Part shown: positions 18,694 through 28,359 of the stretch, in pieces
Layout: each line of letters starts with the position of its first letter
Position numbering within the stretch: position 1 is the stretch's first letter
From: Clostridiaceae bacterium
Lineage (GTDB): Bacteria > Bacillota > Clostridia > Lachnospirales > Lachnospiraceae
Assembly (NCBI GenBank): GCA_910575435.1
Contig: CAJTGI010000019.1
Coordinates: 1 to 58,425, forward strand
DNA: 58,425 bases
Direction: 5' to 3'
Position numbers and translations under genes: made by a program
Notes under the pieces: model-generated
What the model was told of the DNA's origin: nothing
The model's database searches: none
Seen by the model: the letters and a program-made list of their open reading frames with translations, nothing else

Positions 18694-18784
18694 TAAAGCT
18701 GAAAGCGAGTGATTGGTTTTACGAGGAAGAAAAAACGGATAAAAATTTATTTAGCCGGATGAGAATGATAGAAAGGAGTACATT

Positions 18785-19903
18785 ATGAAAATTGATGTAA
18801 AAAATATGCCAAAACTGGGCTTCGGCCTGATGCGGCTTCCCAAGCGGGATGGAGAGGTTGATTTGGATCAGGTATGCAGGATGGTGGATGCCTATATGGA
18901 CAGGGGATTCTGTTATTTTGATACGGCGTACGTATATCACGGCGGCAAGTCCGAGACCGTGGCGAGGGAGGCGGTGGTGAAGCGCTATCCTAGGGATTCC
19001 TTCTATCTTGCTACCAAGTTGCCGGCGTGGGAGATCAAGGGCGAGGAGGACAGGGATCGGATTTTCCAGGAGCAGTTGGAAAGGGCGGGGGTGGATTATT
19101 TTGACTTCTACCTGCTGCACAGCCTGGAAGATGGCAGCAATTATGATACGTATGAAAGGTATGACTGCTTTTCCTGGGGGATGGAGAAGAAGGCTCAGGG
19201 AAAGATTCGGCATTTTGGGTTTTCCTACCATGGCACGCCGGAACTGCTGGAGGAAGTCTTGGACAGGCATCCGGAGGTGGAATTTGTCCAGATCCAATTA
19301 AATTATGCGGATTGGGAAAATCAGCTGGTGCAGTCGGGGAAACTTTATGAGATCCTGCACCGCCGGGGGATGACCATCATTGTCATGGAGCCTGTCAAGG
19401 GCGGGACGCTGGCGGATTTGGCACCAGAACTGGAGGAGATGCTTAAGAAGGAGAGGCCGGAGGCATCCGTGGCATCCTGGGCCATGCGATTTGCCGGCTC
19501 CCTGGAGGGCGTTATGACGGTTCTGAGCGGCATGTCTAACGAATGCCAGATGGAGGATAATCTAGATACCTTTGCCAATCTGGAGCCATTGAACAGCAGG
19601 GAGCGGGAAGTGCTGGGTGACTTGGTGAGGAAAATGCTTGACATGCCCTTGATTCAGTGTACATCCTGCCGGTACTGCTGCGATGGCTGTCCGTCGGGGA
19701 TCCGGATTCCAGATGTGTTCCGGGCGCTGAATACGAAGCGGATGTATCCGGGGGATGGACGCCCGAAGATGTTCTATGGCGGACTGACCAGCCATTCAGG
19801 AAAAGCGTCTGACTGCGTGGGGTGCGGGCAGTGCGAGAGCGTCTGCCCCCAGCATCTGAATATTATAGAATTGATGGGGGAAGCGGCGGAAAAACTGGAA
19901 TAG
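18785..19903 (+). CDS. Aldo/keto reductase with C-terminal ferredoxin domain
   Basis: A 372-residue protein. The N-terminal TIM barrel carries the aldo/keto reductase catalytic residues: Asp and Tyr in YFDTAYVYHGGKSE, Lys in LATKLP, and His in YLLHSLED. The C-terminal ~90 residues hold two Cys clusters, CTSCRYCCDGCP and CVGCGQCESVCPQ, for 4Fe-4S clusters. This fusion is common in anaerobic Clostridia and is thought to pass electrons to an unidentified carbonyl substrate. AAGGAG stands before the ATG. Confidence 0.93.
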   Translation: MKIDVKNMPKLGFGLMRLPKRDGEVDLDQVCRMVDAYMDRGFCYFDTAYVYHGGKSETVAREAVVKRYPRDSFYLATKLPAWEIKGEEDRDRIFQEQLERAGVDYFDFYLLHSLEDGSNYDTYERYDCFSWGMEKKAQGKIRHFGFSYHGTPELLEEVLDRHPEVEFVQIQLNYADWENQLVQSGKLYEILHRRGMTIIVMEPVKGGTLADLAPELEEMLKKERPEASVASWAMRFAGSLEGVMTVLSGMSNECQMEDNLDTFANLEPLNSREREVLGDLVRKMLDMPLIQCTSCRYCCDGCPSGIRIPDVFRALNTKRMYPGDGRPKMFYGGLTSHSGKASDCVGCGQCESVCPQHLNIIELMGEAAEKLE

Positions 19904-20052
19904 GGATGGGAGGATGCGATGGACTGGATTGCACATATCAATGATGATGGAAAGAAATAATTGATAGAGGGGTGCGGACTTGCGAAAGAGAGGCTGGGGC
20001 ATGCCCTGTAGCTTGCTGCGAGGTATTTGACATAAAGACTTGTATAAGAAAT

Positions 20053-20092
20053 GGCGGCAAGTAAAGATACATTACCTGCCGCCGCCTTTTAA
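20053..20092 (+). terminator. Terminator after the reductase gene
   Basis: GGCGGCAAGTAA (20053-20064) pairs with TTACCTGCCGCC, one mismatch, then GCCTTTT. It is the only clear signal in 19904-20110. No gene is supported in 19904-20268. Confidence 0.65.
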
Positions 20093-20110
20093 AAGGACTG
20101 CTTAAACAAT

Positions 20111-20140
20111 ATTTCAATCCGCACCAATTCCCATGGTGAC
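20111..20140 (-). repeat. Solitary divergent CRISPR-repeat-like sequence, reversed
   Basis: Read on the reverse strand, the 30 bases start GTCACCATGGGAATTGG and end GCGGATTGAAAT. The tail and the initial GTC match the main array's repeat. The middle differs but keeps a hairpin (CACCA with TGGTG). It is probably a relic of a second type I-C-like array in the opposite direction. Confidence 0.45.
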
Positions 20141-20268
20141 ATAAATAGTGTATGCGATAGGAACTTTTTTATCAAGTATTATTTGACAAAACCCGGGGGT
20201 TGCTCGCCCGGACAATCAGGGGAGAATTGGAAGAATATCCATCATTTTTATGGAAGTAGGTGTTGAAG

Positions 20269-20559
20269 ATGTTAGTGTTAATCACGTATGATGTTTCTAC
20301 GCAGGATGCTGCCGGGAGAAAGCGTCTTCGAAAGGTTGCAAAGGAATGCATAAATTATGGACAGCGGGTGCAAAATTCTGTTTTTGAGTGTATTTTAGAT
20401 TCGTCGCAGTTGCTACTATTGAAGGATAGTTTGGTGTCTATGATTGATGAGAAACAGGATAGTTTGAGGTTTTATTATCTAGGCAATAAGTATCAGACCA
20501 AGGTTGAGCATTTTGGAATAAAATCATCATATGAACCAGAAGGAATATTGATGATATGA
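20269..20559 (+). CDS. cas2: CRISPR-associated protein Cas2, type I-C
   Basis: A 96-residue Cas2. It begins MLVLITYDVST with the conserved Asp, as is typical of subtype I-C, and contains RVQNSVFECILD. Cas2 dimers bridge two Cas1 dimers when new spacers are captured. I use ATG 20269, preceded by AGGTG. GTG 20260 would add MLK. No cas1, cas4 or interference genes (cas3, cas5, cas8c, cas7) are present on either side, so the gene is an orphan unless the rest lies elsewhere in the genome. Confidence 0.92.
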   Translation: MLVLITYDVSTQDAAGRKRLRKVAKECINYGQRVQNSVFECILDSSQLLLLKDSLVSMIDEKQDSLRFYYLGNKYQTKVEHFGIKSSYEPEGILMI

Positions 20560-20723
20560 ATTGGTGCGAATCATAAGTTAACATGAATTGGCCGGGAGAT
20601 TCGCACCGATAAATAGAACCAAATATGGATTTATTTGTATTGATATATAGAAAATTGTGGTGGAATTTGGTAATATTGAATAAATAAAAGTGCGCATTGA
20701 GGGGGAATTATGTCACTTTTGCT
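20560..20723 (+). promoter_or_regulatory. CRISPR leader
   Basis: An AT-rich 164-bp stretch between cas2 and the first repeat, the normal place for the leader that drives array transcription and marks the integration end. It contains a perfect 10-bp inverted repeat, GGTGCGAATC (20563-20572) with GATTCGCACC (20598-20607). The left arm resembles part of the solitary repeat at 20111-20140. Confidence 0.6.
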
Positions 20724-23700
20724 GTCGCTCCCCTTGTGGGAGCGTGGATTGAAATCCTGATACCTTCTTGCAGAAAAAATCAGCAGAGAGTCGCTCCCCT
20801 TGCGGGAGCGTGGATTGAAATAATGTGGCGTGATGATGCCATCGCCTTGCGTCATGTCGCTCCCCTTGCGGGAGCGTGGATTGAAATTTCCTAAGCATCT
20901 GATTCCCCTCCCTCCTCTGCTGCGTCGCTCCCCTTGCGGGAGCGTGGATTGAAATATCATACAGGGCAAGCTGCTCCCTTATTTCGGGAAGTCGCTCCCC
21001 TTGCGGGAGCGTGGATTGAAATTCATGATACGCACCTCCCTTCCTATGTATTCCGGCAAGTCGCTCCCCTTGCGGGAGCGTGGATTGAAATTGCAGGATA
21101 CGTGGCAGAGGATTCGAAAATCTGGTCGCTCCCCTTGCGGGAGCGTGGATTGAAATAATGGATTTGGCCAAATACCAAAGCGCATTTGCGGTCGCTCCCC
21201 TTGCGGGAGCGTGGATTGAAATAAAAGCAAATATGCCGGACTTCCAGAAGTGGATTGTCGCTCCCCTTGCGGGAGCGTGGATTGAAATACAAAGCGGAAA
21301 AAGTAAACAGTAATTCGCAACTGTCGCTCCCCTTGCGGGAGCGTGGATTGAAATTTAATTGATAGGTCTATATGCTGATATCCTACAAGTCGCTCCCCTT
21401 GCGGGAGCGTGGATTGAAATAGTAATCACTTTGGCGGAAGGGAAGAAAAAGATTAGTCGCTCCCCTTGCGGGAGCGTGGATTGAAATCTCTTTGTCAGGG
21501 AAAGCACCGTTCAAGACCTGGTCGCTCCCCTTGCGGGAGCGTGGATTGAAATAAATAATACAAAGGGGAATGACGCTTCTCTTCGAGGTCGCTCCCCTTG
21601 CGGGAGCGTGGATTGAAATAATGTTAGGATCAGTCCAGAGCTTCATCGAAACAGTCGCTCCCCTTGCGGGAGCGTGGATTGAAATATGCTATGAATAGAG
21701 ACATAGAAGAGACTCTTAAAGTCGCTCCCCTTGCGGGAGCGTGGATTGAAATTGATTCGTCAATCGAGAAGAAAATCATTTATATAGTCGCTCCCCTTGC
21801 GGGAGCGTGGATTGAAATTGTCAAGTGGTACGAGCCTTTGTTTGACAGTATGGGTCGCTCCCCTTGCGGGAGCGTGGATTGAAATATTTGCAAACTCATT
21901 CTGCTTTCTGCCAGTCAACGTCGCTCCCCTTGCGGGAGCGTGGATTGAAATCGTACCATCGAAATTATCATCCTCGACACTTGGCTGTCGCTCCCCTTGC
22001 GGGAGCGTGGATTGAAATCATGAGTATTCCGGGGAGAAGATCAATGGCACGTGTCGCTCCCCTTGCGGGAGCGTGGATTGAAATTAAAACAGCCGAGCCG
22101 TCAATTCAACTGGTAAATAGTCGCTCCCCTTGCGGGAGCGTGGATTGAAATGTTGTATTTAAAGATTGGGATACTGGCATGAGAGTCGCTCCCCTTGCGG
22201 GAGCGTGGATTGAAATCCATCTACAAGACGGATGCAGTACCCGGTGCCACCCGTCGCTCCCCTTGCGGGAGCGTGGATTGAAATCAACGCCCTTACGCCA
22301 GACTGAGTATAATTAAAAAGTCGCTCCCCTTGCGGGAGCGTGGATTGAAATAACCGCCTGGCGAAGTACGAGGATACCGGGCTTATGTCGCTCCCCTTGC
22401 GGGAGCGTGGATTGAAATATGTCCAAACACGCCGCTTGCGGCATAAGCCTCCACGTCGCTCCCCTTGCGGGAGCGTGGATTGAAATTGGATAAGTTGACA
22501 TTATCCGGGGAGAGCGGCCAAGTCGCTCCCCTTGCGGGAGCGTGGATTGAAATGCCGCCTGGTACAGGTCGTCGCTGCGCTTCTTCGTCGCTCCCCTTGC
22601 GGGAGCGTGGATTGAAATGTTCCTTGAAATCGGCGTCCCATTCAGGATAATCGTCGCTCCCCTTGCGGGAGCGTGGATTGAAATGACAGCGAGGTCACCA
22701 TGGGCGTGCAGAACAGGAGTCGCTCCCCTTGCGGGAGCGTGGATTGAAATCTGGAGAAGGTGGTGGTTGAAAATAAGGACTGCCGGTCGCTCCCCTTGCG
22801 GGAGCGTGGATTGAAATCATCCTGTAATTAGCCAGGTGCTTCTGTACATTTGTCGCTCCCCTTGCGGGAGCGTGGATTGAAATCACGCCGCCGAAATCCC
22901 GGCAGCAACGCCGCCAAGTCGCTCCCCTTGCGGGAGCGTGGATTGAAATCCCCGAAAGGGAGCAGGACAGGCAGCAAAGGAAGGTCGCTCCCCTTGCGGG
23001 AGCGTGGATTGAAATACGATGTGGAAGACCTGAAGGTATTTATTAACACGTCGCTCCCCTTGCGGGAGCGTGGATTGAAATTGCGATGAGGGCTGCGGAA
23101 GAGGAGGCGGCCCGCCGTCGCTCCCCTTGCGGGAGCGTGGATTGAAATAATTTGTATTGCGTTTTCCCATGCTGTGTTGTGATGTCGCTCCCCTTGCGGG
23201 AGCGTGGATTGAAATGATCTCTCTTGTCTATCATGTGATATGTCTTCATAAGTCGCTCCCCTTGCGGGAGCGTGGATTGAAATCTTTAGCAGACAGATTA
23301 CAAATCTGTATGATGGAGTCGCTCCCCTTGCGGGAGCGTGGATTGAAATCATTTTCATATTCGACCTTGTCAATCACTGACGTGTCGCTCCCCTTGCGGG
23401 AGCGTGGATTGAAATTTACCGTGTCGCTCGGCTTAGTATGCTCCTTGTCGTGTCGCTCCCCTTGCGGGAGCGTGGATTGAAATAGACTTCTCGCTCTTTG
23501 ACAGCCTGCGAAATACCGGTCGCTCCCCTTGCGGGAGCGTGGATTGAAATAAGCTCATTCCCTTCCTCGTCATGTAAGACGCACGGTCGCTCCCCTTGCG
23601 GGAGCGTGGATTGAAATGCCAAAATCAAAGCCATCAGAGAACCCCTTTGCAGTCGCTCCCCTTGCGGGAGCGTGGATTGAAATCGAAATAGTCAATAGTG

Positions 23701-24275
23701 TTGATTAGCCCCACCGTGTCGCTCCCCTTGCGGGAGCGTGGATTGAAATGTGGTAATGTCGCCCGCATTTGTCACGATATCCTGTCGCTCCCCTTGCGGG
23801 AGCGTGGATTGAAATCACGATTAAGGGGGATGCGGCCATATTTACGAACGTCGCTCCCCTTGTGGGAGCGTGGATTGAAATTCTTGATATTCGTCATGGT
23901 ATGCCGCTATATCGACTCGCTCCCCTTGTGGGAGCGTGGATTGAAATGTTCCGGCGTCTGTAAATAACGTGAACGCGTCGGGTCGCTCCCCTTGTGGGAG
24001 CGTGGATTGAAATCTCTCCAGTTTTAATCCCCGTGGCGTATCCCTCTGTCGCTCCCCTTGCGGGAGTGTGGATTGAAATGGTGTTAATATTGTTACAGGG
24101 AGTTGCGGAGTTTGTCGCTCCCCTTGTGGGAGCGTGGATTGAAATTTCTTTAGAAGGAAAACAAGCGGTTGCTTATGCGAGTCGCTCCCCTTGTGGGAGC
24201 GTGGATTGAAATATCAGCTCCGGCAGGTTGGTAAACTTATTGAACCGTCGCTCCCCTTGCGGGTTGGAATGAAAT
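20724..24275 (+). CRISPR. CRISPR array, 54 repeats and 53 spacers, type I-C repeat
   Basis: The repeat is 32 bp. It starts GTCGCTCCCC, has a stem GCTCCC/GGGAGC, and ends GTGGATTGAAAT. Spacers are 33-37 bp. The first unit is 20724-20755 and the last, 24247-24275, is degenerate (29 bp, broken after TTGCGGG), which marks the old, leader-distal end. Most repeats read CTTGCGGG. The first and most of those from 23850 on read CTTGTGGG. One distal repeat starts C instead of G (23916), and the one at 24048 has AGTGTGG. Translation frames across the array are repeat artefacts, not genes. Confidence 0.98.
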
Positions 24276-24812
24276 ACTACCTTAATCAATCATTCTAATA
24301 AAAAAATTCGGGCCGTCCGCTTAGCAATATTATGTTCTATCAAGCCTGGTCAATATATGTTGTAAGCGTAGTTTTGCATTAATTGAATGGGCAGGCGGGA
24401 AAGAAGAAAGGGGTTTGGTGACATGTCGGTTTTACAAAATGGAATCGAAGGAAGTGAGAGAGTATGCATAGAATGGTCATTCCATTGGCAGGATGGTCAT
24501 TTTGTGTCAAATCATAGTCAGATTGAGTAATACTTATAAGGAAATATGAGAATATTCCGATAAAAATAATAAGGGAGTGCAAGCATGCTAAGGATAGCGA
24601 AAGGGGTTTCTTTTTGCTGTCCTTTTTCTATTGTGCTGGGCGGGGCAATTCCTAATCACACATCGGTTTTCTGCCTTGCACGTACTCCGAATAGAAGGAA
24701 GGGCAGGTGATGCTGGGAGAAAGGATTCTTGGCTGAGGTCAAGGCTTCGGCCTGGAGATGAAAAAGAAAATTTGTCCGACAGAGAGGGAACTGGGCAAGA
24801 ATGGAGACGGGA
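24276..24812. other. Gene-poor region after the array
   Basis: About 540 bp in which I see no supported gene. A 41-codon frame from ATG 24585 opens with a hydrophobic stretch but turns basic and has only a weak ribosome-binding site (AAGGGAG at about 24570), so it is not called. The AT content drops near 24650, where the LytTR gene's leader begins. Confidence 0.5.
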
Positions 24813-25343
24813 ATGATACTGACAATTTGTGATGACAAGGAACAGAAAAAGGAAGCGGTTAAGGAGGCGCTGATGGAACTTTGTTCAAGGGAAGATTTGG
24901 ATTTGACGGAAAAGGAAATTTCCGGCATCTCTCTCTTTTTGCAGAAGGACAAAGAGGAGCATCTCACGGAGGAGGAGATGAAGGCGTTGTTTTTAAAACT
25001 ATCCCAGGAGCAGAATCAGATTACCTATTCTTTCGTGGAGGGACAGACCACCTTGCAGGTGGAGGATATTCTGTATGTGGAATCCAATAAGCATAAAAAT
25101 TGGTTTCACACGCCGGATGCCACATATAGCATCTATCGGAAACTTGGCGATATCGAACAGGAGCTGATGGATTTTGGCTTCATTCGCATTCACCAGAGTT
25201 TTCTGGTTAATATGCGCTATATTGCGAAGATTAGCAGCTATACGTTGACGCTGACCAGCGGGGAAGTTTTTTCTGTGCCCAAAGTAAGGTATTCCCAGGT
25301 GAAAAGAAAATTCATGAAGTATAAGGGAGTGGAGTTTGGGTAA
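24813..25343 (+). CDS. LytTR DNA-binding regulator with vestigial receiver domain
   Basis: A 176-residue protein. A complete LytTR domain fills about residues 70-172 (VEGQTTLQVEDILYVES, IRIHQSFLVNMRYI, VPKVRYSQVKRKF). The N-terminus begins MILTICDDKEQ, like the first strand and acidic pocket of a response-regulator receiver, but only about 60 residues follow, with no phosphoacceptor strand. It looks like a response regulator that has lost most of its receiver. No histidine kinase is adjacent. GGAGA lies 5 bp before ATG 24813. ATG 24801 is a worse start. Confidence 0.85.
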   Translation: MILTICDDKEQKKEAVKEALMELCSREDLDLTEKEISGISLFLQKDKEEHLTEEEMKALFLKLSQEQNQITYSFVEGQTTLQVEDILYVESNKHKNWFHTPDATYSIYRKLGDIEQELMDFGFIRIHQSFLVNMRYIAKISSYTLTLTSGEVFSVPKVRYSQVKRKFMKYKGVEFG

Positions 25344-25731
25344 GAGATTGAGCAATAAAGGCAAGGAGGCTATCGGAGCCATGGACATAAGAATAATTGT
25401 TACATAAGCGCTAGCACTTGGACCGAAGGGGGAGTGCGGCCATTCTGACTGACAGAGGGATGGCCAGGCAATGTCTGGAAAGAGGCATTGGCGTTTTGAA
25501 TCATTGATTGGATTGGATATGTAGCAATTTCTAGATGCATAGGGGAGGGAAGCCTGACAGCAGCTGATAATCCTAGGCTTCCTTACTATCATTGATCTAG
25601 GGAGCAGATTGGGGACGAAGTTAGTTGGCGATTATTCTTTCTGGAACGCCAGAAGGATAATTGCCTGCTCTTGGAGAAGGCTTAGAGGCATCGGGTGACT
25701 GGAAGGCATCCGATGGACTGACTGGAGGGCA
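25344..25731. other. Intergenic, nothing recognised
   Basis: No frame with a ribosome-binding site and no strong hairpin with a T-run. A few short repeats such as GGAAGGCATCCGATGGACTGACTGG near its end (25701-25725) are not explained. Confidence 0.4.
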
Positions 25732-26658
25732 TTGTCACGGACAGACGAGACAGGATGGGGGATCTACCTGAAAATATCAGGCAAAAGTTGGAAGGTTTCT
25801 GGTGAAAAAGGAGAGATGGACGAATTTACCCAATATTTTAAAGGGGAGTTGGATGCTGAGGAGAAAACGACTTATTGTGAGCGGTCTTTCAAGGAGGAGA
25901 TGGAATCATTGATTCTGGTTTTCTCCTCTAGGGTGCAGGGCTGTCGTTTCTTTCAGGAAGAAGAAGGTCTTTTTCAAAGTATGCCGCAGGATTTTTTTCA
26001 GATTGGCAGAGAGGAAGAGGCATGGGGATCTGATATGCCAGAGAGAGTTTTTCTGGAAGAGGCTCAGGATGGCGTAGTGGATGATGGCCTTCTTTTGACC
26101 AATGAGGTAAGCCAGTGCATCTATTCTCCAATTGAGAGAACGGAGGAGCTGATTCGCTATATTGTGTGCTATACTCAAGATGGCATTGTCTGCAAGAGGG
26201 CGGGAGACAGCCGTGCGCTGTGGAAGTTGCCCTTTGGGAGGACCGGGGATTATGATAGGGTTTTAATTTTCCTTCGGAATTTTGATTTTAGACGCAATCT
26301 TCCCTTTTCTGCCCATAAGAGATTCTGGATGGACTATCTGTCTGGAAATTTGGACCAGGAAGAATTTATGGATTTTTTTGCCAGGGTGGAAAATGGAGTC
26401 TCAATTGATCTTCTCGCTGTGGAGGATGGGGTCTATGCGGACAGGGAAGTTCAGAGATACCAGGGGTATTTTGCCCATTATGCCATCGCTGATACCCGGT
26501 TGGAACTTTCGGATTTCCTTGGGGATTTCTTAGAAAATCCTAGCCAGCGGTTAGGCTGGAAGGAGAATTATCAGCGTTGGATGGGGGAGTTTGTGTCGTT
26601 ATTTGAGGAAGAGGGTGTAGGCGGTGCGGAGAATTTTGGCGGTGAGGGAGATTGTTGA
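25732..26658 (+). CDS. Uncharacterised protein
   Basis: 308 residues if the TTG at 25732 is used (GGAGGG just before it). ATG 25816, with AAGGAG close upstream, gives 280 residues starting MDEFTQYFKGELD. The protein is acidic, mostly soluble, without a signal peptide or membrane segment. It resembles the uncharacterised DUF3878-type proteins of Clostridia, but I hold that name loosely. It ends 23 bp before the next gene, also of unknown function, and the two probably form an operon. Confidence 0.6.
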   Translation: MSRTDETGWGIYLKISGKSWKVSGEKGEMDEFTQYFKGELDAEEKTTYCERSFKEEMESLILVFSSRVQGCRFFQEEEGLFQSMPQDFFQIGREEEAWGSDMPERVFLEEAQDGVVDDGLLLTNEVSQCIYSPIERTEELIRYIVCYTQDGIVCKRAGDSRALWKLPFGRTGDYDRVLIFLRNFDFRRNLPFSAHKRFWMDYLSGNLDQEEFMDFFARVENGVSIDLLAVEDGVYADREVQRYQGYFAHYAIADTRLELSDFLGDFLENPSQRLGWKENYQRWMGEFVSLFEEEGVGGAENFGGEGDC

Positions 26659-26681
26659 TGGAATCATAGAAAGGAGATAGA

Positions 26682-27515
26682 ATGGCAGGAATTACTGGTT
26701 ATGGCAGCAATGGCTGGATGTTTGGGCAGCAGATGGATGCTTTTCCGGATAAGACATTGTCCCAGAAGAAATGGGATGCCTATATTGCACAAATAGACGC
26801 TATTGAGGAGGAAATACGCCGACAGGTGCAGAGCGAGGGGGAGATGAATCTGCAGGTGGCAGATGACCAGCGGCAGGAGCGTCGGGAAGTCTGGGCAGAG
26901 GAGTGGGAGAAATTTGTTTCCTATTCCAAAGCCAATCTGGGGCGAATCCTGGAAGAGGATGAGGGGAGCAAGGGATTGTTTGCCGCGATGAATGGAGAAG
27001 AGATGCTTCTTGAGAAGACTGGTAAAGATGGAATGCTTAAGGTGGAGGCAGCACAGGCGGAGGAAGGGGAACAAGACCAATGGTTTCCCTATGACTGCCT
27101 GTCTCAGGATGGGATGACTATTACCTATAACGGCATCACCTTCCAGTGTGATTCCGAGGGGCATACCATCAGCCTGGGGGATACTTCCAACGCGAAGGAT
27201 ACGATTGTGATTCCTCTTTCCGGCGGTGGCACTTTGCTGGTGAATAAGAATTGTATCAATAGCCTGGGAAAGGCGATTGGCATGTTTAGCCCGGAAGATA
27301 TTGGAATCATTCTTCGCACCGTGGCAGAATACCAGAGGGTTTCTGCTATGAAGTATGAGATGGAGGAAGAGGAAGAAAAGGCAATGGACAATATGACACA
27401 GGGTAGCAGCCAGGCGGAGATTGATGAGGGTCAAAGCGGAGAGGGGGCGGAGAAGATTCTGCCAGAAATGGATAAGGGAGGCGTTTTGGCACAATCTCGG
27501 AAGGAAGAAGAATAA
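26682..27515 (+). CDS. Uncharacterised protein, DUF6033-like
   Basis: A 277-residue soluble protein starting MAGITGYGSNGWMFG, with AAAGGAG 11 bp upstream. The first half is helical and charged. Residues about 142-190 form a beta-rich stretch (MTITYNGITFQCDSEGHTISLGD). A long acidic helix follows (MKYEMEEEEEKAMDNMTQ). The overall pattern recalls DUF6033 proteins found in Lachnospiraceae, whose function is unknown. It is followed by a strong terminator. Confidence 0.6.
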   Translation: MAGITGYGSNGWMFGQQMDAFPDKTLSQKKWDAYIAQIDAIEEEIRRQVQSEGEMNLQVADDQRQERREVWAEEWEKFVSYSKANLGRILEEDEGSKGLFAAMNGEEMLLEKTGKDGMLKVEAAQAEEGEQDQWFPYDCLSQDGMTITYNGITFQCDSEGHTISLGDTSNAKDTIVIPLSGGGTLLVNKNCINSLGKAIGMFSPEDIGIILRTVAEYQRVSAMKYEMEEEEEKAMDNMTQGSSQAEIDEGQSGEGAEKILPEMDKGGVLAQSRKEEE

Positions 27516-27582
27516 TGGACCGTATATATGTTCGTACGGTAGTGTGCGAATGATAATAAGCAGATAGGGTTGGAAGTTATTA

Positions 27583-27604
27583 AGAGGGGCAAAGCCCCTC
27601 TTTT
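27583..27604 (+). terminator. Intrinsic terminator
   Basis: AGAGGGGC (27583-27590), loop AAA, GCCCCTCT (27594-27601), then TTTT. It ends the two-gene unit and lies just before the convergent truncated gene. Confidence 0.85.
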
Positions 27605-27648
27605 TGGCTGGCATGAAAGAAGGTCGCAATGAATCGGTATGTTTTTGG

Positions 27649-28356
27649 CTAAAATGTTTCAGCAATCCTGCTAACTCCTACATATATTTCAGATATCTTA
27701 TACCAAGTTGGATAATCTACTATACCTGTCTGCGGCAATTTAAACACTTTTTGAAAGACCTTTACAGCATTGGCGGTATTCTGCCCGTAGATGCCATCAG
27801 CAGCGATTTTAGGAATCAGGGGATATGCCCCGGCAATGACGTTAAGCTGTTCCTGCATCTGGCGGACTTTGCTGCCGGTACTTCCGATGGTCAGGTTGGA
27901 ACCAGGCCAGGAGGATGGGATGCCGGAGATCTCTTCGGAGGTGTTGATGTAAATAGAATCCCCATAAAAATAGCGAAGCATCTCGATGGCAGTGTAGCCT
28001 TGGTCGCCCAGCGTTTTGGATTCCCACTGGCGCATCCAGTCCGGGCAGGATACCCGCTTGCCATCGCAGTATTGTGTAAAGAGGGGCTGCCTCACGTTGG
28101 GCAGAGATAAGTAGTTGGTAAAAATAGAATCTACCGCAGAAGAAATGCTCTCGAAAATATTTCTACCGGCAATCCATTTCTGATCATAGGCAGTGGAAGT
28201 GGTGATGGTGAAGTCTTTCCCCTTATTTCGGTACCATTCGGTATATACCCGGTTCAGCGTGATGGACTGGATTGCCAAGATATTGGCAAAGATTGTGGAT
28301 TCTGGCCAGGTGGCGTATATTTCGCTGGAAGCCACGTTCTTGATATAGTCCTTGTA
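27649..28356 (-). pseudogene. 5'-truncated SpoIID-like / peptidoglycan-binding protein
   Basis: On the reverse strand an open frame starts right after a TGA (28359-28357) and reads YKDYIKNVASSEIYATWPES, a block that in complete relatives sits well inside a SpoIID/LytB-type domain. It continues (YDQKWIAGRNIFE, LFTQYCDGK) into a C-terminal peptidoglycan-binding repeat (IGSTGSKVRQMQEQLN, ADGIYGQNTANAVKVFQ). The N-terminal part and start are missing. The break lies at the left edge of the prophage. It could still be translated from a GTG at 28335, but without a ribosome-binding site. Confidence 0.75.
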
Positions 28357-28359
28357 TCA

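Noticed and set aside
20160-20268. A promoter and hairpin for cas2 around ACCCGGGGGTTGCTCGCCCGG
   Set aside because: The CCGGG/CCCGG stem is short, and the TTGACA nearby lacks a suitably placed -10 box. Not strong enough to list.
20697-24209. Many small open frames on both strands with text such as APLAGAWIEI or FNPRSRKGSD
   Set aside because: They are translations of the 32-bp CRISPR repeat and its spacers, repeating every ~66 bp. They are not proteins.
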